A DNA stretch of 5,007 bases from the NCBI GenBank assembly GCA_937959095.1, contig CALGLY010000197.1, positions 1 to 5,007 of the forward strand, given 5' to 3'. Under the pieces are notes generated by a model, which was not told the DNA's origin, ran no database searches, and saw nothing but the letters and a program-made list of their open reading frames with translations. A program made the translations under genes and the position numbers. Shown one piece after another: positions 1 through 3,591 of this stretch. This stretch comes from an uncultured Saprospiraceae bacterium (GTDB lineage Bacteria; Bacteroidota; Bacteroidia; Chitinophagales; Saprospiraceae). Every line of letters starts with the position of its first letter. Position 1 is the stretch's first letter.

Positions 1-34
1 AATATGACATAGTTTGTTGAAATACAGTGGAATG

Positions 35-124
35 AATATTTGATTTTGACATCGTTAACACAAGAAAATCATATGTTCATTCGTTAAGATATGATTCATT
101 ATTCCTGAAAATGTAGTATTTTTG
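35..124 (+). promoter_or_regulatory. Weak Bacteroidota-type promoter candidates for the two-helix membrane protein gene
   Basis: There are two alternatives. TATTTTTG at 117-124 matches the -7 consensus TAnnTTTG fully but has no TTTG about 19 bases upstream. AATATTTG at 35-42 matches 7 of 8 positions and has TTTG at 13-16, 18 bases upstream. Single -7 matches are expected by chance in DNA this AT-rich, so neither is secure. If the 117-124 element is real, transcription would start near 131. That would exclude the in-frame ATG at 125 and favour the ATG at 179. Confidence 0.3.
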
Positions 125-178
125 ATGTGCATTTTCTTGAATGCTCATTTTCGAGTTTATTTCCACCTACTATTTTCT

Positions 179-583
179 ATGACAGATAAGCAAATAGATC
201 GCCTATTATCCCGCATTGAATGGGAGCATCAAGACGAACTGAATATGGTTAATCAGTTCAACATGGATTATTTCGCTACCGAATATCTAGAAGATATGTA
301 TACAAGGTGGTACGATCGTTGCGAACGTTTACGTAACTTCTATAAGCAGAGCCTACAACTTATGCTGCTGGCTTGCGCTTGTATGATAGCTGGTTTAGTA
401 GGACTCATCCTAGATTTTCCTGTTCTTTTCACGGCTTTTTATATTGCTTTTATTCTTATGCTAGGTTTTTCTGCTAGCATGGTTCATCTCAATAGACATT
501 TCGGCAGCATTCGTCAGAATGAATATATCGGTGATAAGATTCGTGCAGAATTACGCCGCCGATACGATACGATGTATATTTAG
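179..583 (+). CDS. Small membrane protein of unknown function with two transmembrane helices
   Basis: I do not recognise the family. From the ATG at 179 the protein has 134 residues. Residues 1-58 are hydrophilic and rich in charged and aromatic residues, probably helical (for example the stretch around DMYTRWYDRCERLRNFYKQ). Two hydrophobic helices follow at about 59-78 and 81-102, joined by a very short turn (DFP). A basic tail of about 30 residues ends in ELRRRYDTMYI. This predicts a helical hairpin in the inner membrane with both ends on the same side, most likely cytoplasmic given the Arg-rich tail. The frame stays open upstream to ATG 125 and TTG 122. I chose 179 because the extra 19 residues are hydrophobic, would add an unlikely extra segment, and would overlap a possible -7 element. 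The gene appears to stand alone and converges on the DUF4465 gene. A cell-envelope or stress accessory role is possible but unsupported. Confidence 0.75.
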   Translation: MTDKQIDRLLSRIEWEHQDELNMVNQFNMDYFATEYLEDMYTRWYDRCERLRNFYKQSLQLMLLACACMIAGLVGLILDFPVLFTAFYIAFILMLGFSASMVHLNRHFGSIRQNEYIGDKIRAELRRRYDTMYI

Positions 584-591
584 GTATGAAA

Positions 592-619
592 GAGTGAATA
601 ATAGTAGCACTATTCACTC
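592..619. terminator. Perfect 9-bp hairpin between convergent genes
   Basis: GAGTGAATA at 592-600 pairs perfectly with TATTCACTC at 611-619 around a 10-base loop, starting 9 bases after the stop codon at 581-583. No T-run follows on the + strand. On the - strand the stem is followed by TTTC. It probably marks the 3' end of the two-helix protein transcript and may also act as a backup for the gene coming from the right. The stem is clear, but a classical intrinsic-terminator T-tract is missing. Confidence 0.5.
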
Positions 620-623
620 CTTC

Positions 624-654
624 AAAACCCGCCTGAATGTTTGCTGGGCAGGTT
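624..654 (-). terminator. Likely terminator of the DUF4465 gene
   Basis: Read on the - strand, AACCTGCC (654-647) pairs with GGCGGGTT (633-626) through seven Watson-Crick pairs and one G-U wobble, with a 13-base loop. Two more T residues follow, so the transcript ends in GGGTTTT. On the + strand the wobble becomes a C-A mismatch, so the hairpin is better formed in the leftward transcript. It lies 11 bases beyond the stop codon at 665-667, which fits a single-gene transcript for the DUF4465 gene. Confidence 0.55.
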
Positions 655-664
655 CACACCTTTT

Positions 665-1627
665 TTATTCTTTAATAATAGCCCGCGTTTGAACCCCTTG
701 CCCCTCACGCAATTCTAAGAAATAAATTCCCTTTGGTAAGTGTTTTATATGCACTCTTGTTTGTTGCTCCGAGAAGCGTTCCTGATGAAGGGCCACGCCG
801 CTTAGGTCTCTAAGTGTTAATTGCAAAGGAGTAGCTGTCGCACGCTCTACAAATACCACTTCCGATACTGGATTTGGATAAATCGTCAATTTAGCAATTT
901 CCAAATTCTCTACACTGGTCACTGGACTAGTTGTGATATTATCTGCACAAAAATAAGCTGGTGTATTCATTCCAAAATCATTTACATCAGAAGAGGTAAG
1001 AAGAAATAATAAACTATCTACTGCGCCAAGACCACTTAAATCTATCCATTCCCAAGTATCGACTAGGTAGTCTTCGGTGTTATCTTCAAAGCGATAATCG
1101 GCTAGATAAAAGTCTACACTATCCGCGCTTAGTTCGCCTTCCGAATAGGCTTTTATGGTTAAAAGTAAAAAGTCAGGATCATCACCTATTTCACCACCGA
1201 ATCGCTTAGCGAAACTATCGCCATCGCGCATGCTATGGTGCGTGTAAGTATTATTGGTGATATAGAGACCTGATATCATACTTCGTTCTGTGAAGCGCAT
1301 GATTTCTCCACTAAAAGAATAACCTACTGCATAATTCGTAGAACCATCAACACCTGCGCCTGTGATGGCACTATACTGATTTCCAAAACCCGAAGTAATA
1401 TTATCAGCAACCTTAGAAATTGCCCAGCCCGACCAGAAATCACCATAATCGCCTGTGCTAAATTGATTAGGCAAAAATACATTACCACTCTCAAAACCTC
1501 CTGAAAGGTCTTTTCCATTCAAGAATCCACTTTCGGGTATGGTATAATTTTCAAAGTCTGCAAGCACCTGTGCATTCAAAGAAGCGAATGTGATTGCTAG
1601 ACAACAACATAAAATAAACTTGTACAT
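665..1627 (-). CDS. T9SS-secreted DUF4465 domain protein under B12 riboswitch control; candidate corrinoid-binding surface protein
   Basis: This is a 320-residue exported protein. Residues 1-19 form a signal peptide (hydrophobic FILCCCLAITFA, cleavage probably after LNA-19). No lipobox cysteine is suitably placed, so it is not a lipoprotein. Residues about 24-231 resemble the DUF4465 family: DFENYTIPESGFLNG near the start, GGFESG, FWSGWAISK, NQYSAITGAG, NYAVGY, and AYFCADNI at the end. A linker leads to a type A T9SS sorting domain at about 242-320, with YPNP at 250-253, a GIYFLEL motif near 300 and a final KE. The protein should therefore cross the outer membrane and be attached to the surface or released. 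The leader carries a cobalamin riboswitch, so expression should fall when B12 is plentiful. From memory, surface B12-binding proteins of gut Bacteroides (BtuG, BtuH) sit in B12-regulated loci, and DUF4465 proteins occur there; I cannot confirm the exact family match. Corrinoid capture is the inferred role. No TonB-dependent receptor or btu gene is visible alongside it. The start ATG has no Shine-Dalgarno, as is usual in this phylum. Confidence 0.9.
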   Translation of the reverse strand: MYKFILCCCLAITFASLNAQVLADFENYTIPESGFLNGKDLSGGFESGNVFLPNQFSTGDYGDFWSGWAISKVADNITSGFGNQYSAITGAGVDGSTNYAVGYSFSGEIMRFTERSMISGLYITNNTYTHHSMRDGDSFAKRFGGEIGDDPDFLLLTIKAYSEGELSADSVDFYLADYRFEDNTEDYLVDTWEWIDLSGLGAVDSLLFLLTSSDVNDFGMNTPAYFCADNITTSPVTSVENLEIAKLTIYPNPVSEVVFVERATATPLQLTLRDLSGVALHQERFSEQQTRVHIKHLPKGIYFLELREGQGVQTRAIIKE

Positions 1628-1639
1628 GATTAAAATTTA

Positions 1640-1658
1640 GCAAAGTTGAAAAACTTGC
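1640..1658 (-). other. Hairpin next to the start codon of the DUF4465 gene
   Basis: On the - strand, GCAAGTT (1658-1652) pairs with AACTTTGC (1647-1640), giving seven pairs with one bulged base and a 4-base loop. It ends 12 bases before the start codon, inside the region a ribosome must occupy. It could help close the initiation region when B12 is bound. The effect on translation is inference. The stem is AT-rich and not strong on its own. Confidence 0.35.
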
Positions 1659-1698
1659 CTACGGAAAGGAAGGGAATGAAAAATCGAGTTGGAAGCAT

Positions 1699-1742
1699 AA
1701 AAAGGGCTAGCATCTACACCAAGAAATCCAAGTGTTAGCTAG
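1699..1742 (-). terminator. Terminator-like hairpin in the riboswitch leader
   Basis: In the leftward transcript CTAGC (1742-1738) pairs with GCTAG (1711-1707). After a small internal loop, ACAC (1735-1732) pairs with GTGT (1719-1716). The stem is followed by CCC and five T residues (1703-1699). It lies between the B12 aptamer and the start codon, where a transcription-terminating expression platform would be expected. The stem is interrupted, so it may equally be a leader structure without termination activity. Confidence 0.4.
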
Positions 1743-1765
1743 TAGGAAGAAAACCTTACTCAATT

Positions 1766-1800
1766 AAAAAGTCCCATCGTGTCTTTATCCCGAAGACGAT
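1766..1800 (-). other. First hairpin after the B12 aptamer, followed by a T5 run
   Basis: In the leftward transcript ATCGTCTT (1800-1793) pairs with AAGACACGAT (1785-1776), leaving a 2-base bulge and a 7-base loop (CGGGATA). GGGAC and five T residues (1770-1766) follow. It starts only about 17 bases after the last conserved base of the aptamer, the position where cobalamin riboswitches often place the stem whose loop contacts the aptamer (P13). Whether this loop makes such a kissing contact cannot be judged by eye. A weak terminator is the other reading. Confidence 0.4.
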
Positions 1801-1813
1801 AATGAAAAATCGA

Positions 1814-1965
1814 ATTTGGCAGGTCTTCTGACTTGCTTCTTTTCGTGCCGCCTTCCCGTTTTATCAGTGGCATAGTGGCAAAAAATATATAGGTTTGATA
1901 AACCTACTTGAAGCTTACAGCTACGGGAATAGTTCAGGAATTTCACCTGATTCCCTTTTAATTTC
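1814..1965 (-). ncRNA. Cobalamin (vitamin B12) riboswitch aptamer
   Basis: Read on the - strand the conserved blocks appear in the right order. GGGAA (1955-1951) pairs with TTCCC (1929-1925), enclosing TCAGG (1950-1946), the conserved GGTGAAATTCC stretch and CCTGA (1938-1934). Next come CCCGTAGCTGTAA (1927-1915), a variable arm with a perfect 7-bp stem and 3-base loop (1906-1890), GCCACTG (1871-1865), GGGAAGGC (1857-1850), and the B12 box AGTCAGAAGACCTGCC (1833-1818). The box differs from the textbook AGYCAGGAGACCTGCC at one position. The aptamer binds a corrinoid and normally lowers expression of the gene downstream, here the DUF4465 gene whose start is about 190 bases away. A further 7-bp hairpin (1993-1974) precedes the aptamer on the transcript. 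The outer limits, including stem P1, are approximate. Confidence 0.95.
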
Positions 1966-2011
1966 TAAATAGAAGACTTTGTGAATAAAGTCTAGAAAAC
2001 CAAAATCGCTG

Positions 2012-2046
2012 CAAAGATGCCGTTTTTGAAGAAAAACACAAATATA
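2012..2046 (-). promoter_or_regulatory. Promoter for the B12 riboswitch and DUF4465 transcript
   Basis: On the - strand TTTG (2042-2039) stands 19 bases before CATCTTTG (2019-2012), which matches the -7 consensus TAnnTTTG at 7 of 8 positions. Transcription would start near 2005, giving a leader of about 378 bases that contains the whole aptamer. An alternative uses TATATTTG (2046-2039), a full -7 match that shares the same TTTG but lacks a good -33 element. Either choice places the start upstream of the riboswitch. Confidence 0.6.
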
Positions 2047-2058
2047 TCACGCGTGGGG

Positions 2059-2089
2059 TTTGAAAAGAGTAGGCTTATGCCTAACTTTG
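2059..2089 (+). promoter_or_regulatory. Consensus Bacteroidota promoter for the 402-residue secreted protein
   Basis: TTTG (2059-2062), a 19-base spacer and TAACTTTG (2082-2089) match the Bacteroidota primary sigma consensus at every specified base. Transcription should start near 2096, leaving an untranslated leader of about 117 bases before the ATG at 2213. The spacer contains an inverted repeat, TAGGC-TTAT-GCCTA (2070-2083), that overlaps the -7 element and could be an operator. The promoter points away from the B12-regulated one, and their inner edges are about 13-17 bases apart. Confidence 0.75.
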
Positions 2090-2171
2090 GCAGACCTTAA
2101 CACATTTGCTTTAAACTCCATATATCTACAATACTTTCCATTTTTACTATTTGCATTTTTATTAAAATCAA

Positions 2172-2212
2172 TGCTGCACTACTTACCTAGTGCTGCATAG
2201 CACCTACTTACT
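2172..2212 (+). repeat. Imperfect direct repeat with two mutually exclusive hairpins in the leader of the 402-residue protein
   Basis: TGCTGCA (2172-2178) followed by CTACTTAC (2179-2186) recurs as TGCTGCA (2191-2197), a 6-base insertion and CTACTTAC (2204-2211). This ends one base before the ATG at 2213. Two stems can form: GCACTA/TAGTGC (2176-2181 with 2188-2193, loop of 6) and GTGCT/AGCAC (2190-2194 with 2199-2203, loop of 4). They share 2190-2193, so only one can exist at a time. Its function is unknown. It may be a partial duplication or a small regulatory structure. Confidence 0.45.
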
Positions 2213-3421
2213 ATGAATTTAAATGCAATAGTGAAAAATCGCTTGTTTGCCAACCAACAACGCGCGACACTTTTCTTTAGTAAAACGTCAAAAAATAAAA
2301 GCTTTTTATATGCAGGCAGCTTGCTGTCTTTTGCTATGATAAGTTTGCTTCCGCTCACTACTTCCGGACAATGCACACCAAATAATTCAGACCATATTGC
2401 GATCTTAAAATCGGTAGATGGATGTATTCAGGATGTTCATATTGATTTGGATGGGGACGGAGATTTCGATCTTCGTGTGGAGTCCAATGAGCAAGAAGTC
2501 GTCTTGAGAGCAAGTAACAACTCAACTTTATCTTTTGCTGAATCGGATGATTCAAAATCATCGTCTTCGTCCTCCCTTAGTGCTATTCGCTATGGAGTAA
2601 ATTTGCCAGGGGCATATGATTTTGCGCATAGTGACTTTAGTTATGTGCTATCTAATCGGGAAGGGCAAGGCAGCTTTTATTCTAAAGATAGAATGCCAGT
2701 TACAGGCTTTTTAGGCTTTCAGATGGATAATAAGTATGGTTTTCTAGAGCTGACAATTTCAAGATTGGACGATGCTAAAGGCTTATCAAGTTGTATCAGC
2801 ATTGGGAGTTTTGGGGTTTCTTCTACTCAGGCTTACAGTATAGTAACGGGCGTATGTTCTAGTCTTCTTCCAAAGTCCTTAGAGATGAAAGCACAAGCTC
2901 GGGAGTCTTTTATTTTACTGCACTGGGAAGGACTTAGTGCTACCCAAAATTTGGGTTTTGAGCTAGAGCGTAGTTTAGATATGGAGGTATTTCAAAAAAT
3001 TGGTTGGATGCCTGCACATACTGGCATCAGTCCGCAGTATTACAAGTATGAAGATACTGAAATAGAAGCAGAGCAGACCTATTTTTATCGACTGAAACAA
3101 ATGAATACAGATGGAACGTTCCTCTATTCAGATATAGCAAGTGCGACTTCCAAATTCTTTGAATTGAAGAATGAAGTAGAAGCCTTTCCGAATCCAGCAC
3201 AGGAATACATTCAGATGCGAATAAAAGCTTTGGTTGCTACAACTGCCAAAATTCAGTTGTTCAATCACTCCGCTACACTTGTACATTCTATTGATTATGT
3301 ACCACTGCGAGAAGGACTGAATCATATGGGCATATCGGTGTTGGAACTTTCGCCAGGTGCTTATTTTCTTAAAATAGAAATAGACGAAGAAGTTACTTAT
3401 AAGCGTATAGTGATTTTGTAG
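2213..3421 (+). CDS. Secreted protein with fibronectin-III-like module and T9SS type A sorting domain; N-terminal part unrecognised
   Basis: This is a 402-residue exported protein. The signal peptide is unusually long: about 30 polar, basic residues, then a hydrophobic core at about 31-49 and probable cleavage near SG-Q53. There is no upstream in-frame start (TAG at 2198-2200), and the next Met (42) lies inside the hydrophobic core, so the ATG at 2213 is the best choice. Residues about 54-218 form a domain I cannot name. It contains an acidic DLDGDGDFD loop (78-86) resembling calcium-binding repeats, a Ser-rich stretch with six consecutive Ser (116-121), and Cys at 54, 71, 194 and 215 that could form disulfides. 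Residues about 222-310 resemble the FN3-like module common before T9SS tails (NLGFELERSLD, FYRLKQMNTDG, YSDI). Residues about 322-402 are the sorting domain (FPNP 325-328, LSPGAYFLKI). It is expected at the cell surface or in the medium. Binding, adhesion or hydrolysis cannot be told apart. It shares a divergent promoter region with the B12-regulated gene. Confidence 0.88.
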   Translation: MNLNAIVKNRLFANQQRATLFFSKTSKNKSFLYAGSLLSFAMISLLPLTTSGQCTPNNSDHIAILKSVDGCIQDVHIDLDGDGDFDLRVESNEQEVVLRASNNSTLSFAESDDSKSSSSSSLSAIRYGVNLPGAYDFAHSDFSYVLSNREGQGSFYSKDRMPVTGFLGFQMDNKYGFLELTISRLDDAKGLSSCISIGSFGVSSTQAYSIVTGVCSSLLPKSLEMKAQARESFILLHWEGLSATQNLGFELERSLDMEVFQKIGWMPAHTGISPQYYKYEDTEIEAEQTYFYRLKQMNTDGTFLYSDIASATSKFFELKNEVEAFPNPAQEYIQMRIKALVATTAKIQLFNHSATLVHSIDYVPLREGLNHMGISVLELSPGAYFLKIEIDEEVTYKRIVIL

Positions 3422-3428
3422 CTTGCTA

Positions 3429-3474
3429 AAAACTAGGACAAATGCATGGTAATTCATGCATTTATCCTAGTTTT
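3429..3474. terminator. Strong terminator after the 402-residue protein gene
   Basis: AAAACTAGGA (3429-3438) pairs with TCCTAGTTTT (3465-3474), and AAATGCATG (3440-3448) pairs with CATGCATTT (3455-3463). The result is 19 base pairs with a single C-A mismatch and a 6-base loop. It starts 7 bases after the stop codon at 3419-3421 and ends in TTTT. With A residues at its other base, it could work in both directions. It separates the secreted protein gene from the kinase gene, which should therefore have its own promoter. Confidence 0.85.
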
Positions 3475-3591
3475 CCTTGTATGAATATCTATTTATTTTT
3501 TACCTTACAGAAACATCTAATCCAACATAAATAAATAACAAGCACTTTATTCTTTCATTGTTTGTTGATCCTAAAAATAAAAAGGTGGGTT
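3475..3591. other. Gap before the kinase gene; no clear promoter seen
   Basis: This AT-rich stretch must hold the kinase promoter, but no TTTG-N19-TAnnTTTG arrangement is visible. The closest -7 match is TATTTTTT (3494-3501), without a correctly spaced TTTG. AAAAGGTGGG (3580-3589), just before the ATG at 3592, is weakly Shine-Dalgarno-like and sits very close to the start. Confidence 0.4.

Noticed and set aside
821..1009. Short + strand open frame inside the DUF4465 gene
   Set aside because: It lies opposite the region encoding the end of the DUF4465 domain and the sorting domain; its translation shows no domain or signal, and the - strand protein is clearly real.
1324..1518. Second - strand open frame within the DUF4465 gene
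   Set aside because: It is another frame of the same strand overlapping the conserved DUF4465 motifs; its hydrophobic look is a by-product of the shifted reading.
1675..1813. 13-base direct repeats considered as target-site or attachment-site duplication of a small mobile element
   Set aside because: The stretch between them is riboswitch leader without an open frame or terminal inverted repeats, and a 13-base repeat in AT-rich DNA can arise by chance.
2179..2561. Two - strand open frames opposite the start of the 402-residue protein
   Set aside because: Both oppose a gene with a convincing promoter, signal peptide and sorting domain, and one would run into the rightward leader. Neither encodes a recognisable protein.
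3128..3457. 109-residue - strand open frame at the end of the 402-residue protein gene
   Set aside because: It starts inside the strong terminator hairpin and lies opposite the T9SS sorting domain, with no credible features of its own.
3440..3463. Paired ATGCAT-containing palindromes considered as a protein-binding operator
   Set aside because: They form the upper part of a continuous 19-bp hairpin right after a stop codon and ending in TTTT, so a terminator explains them better.
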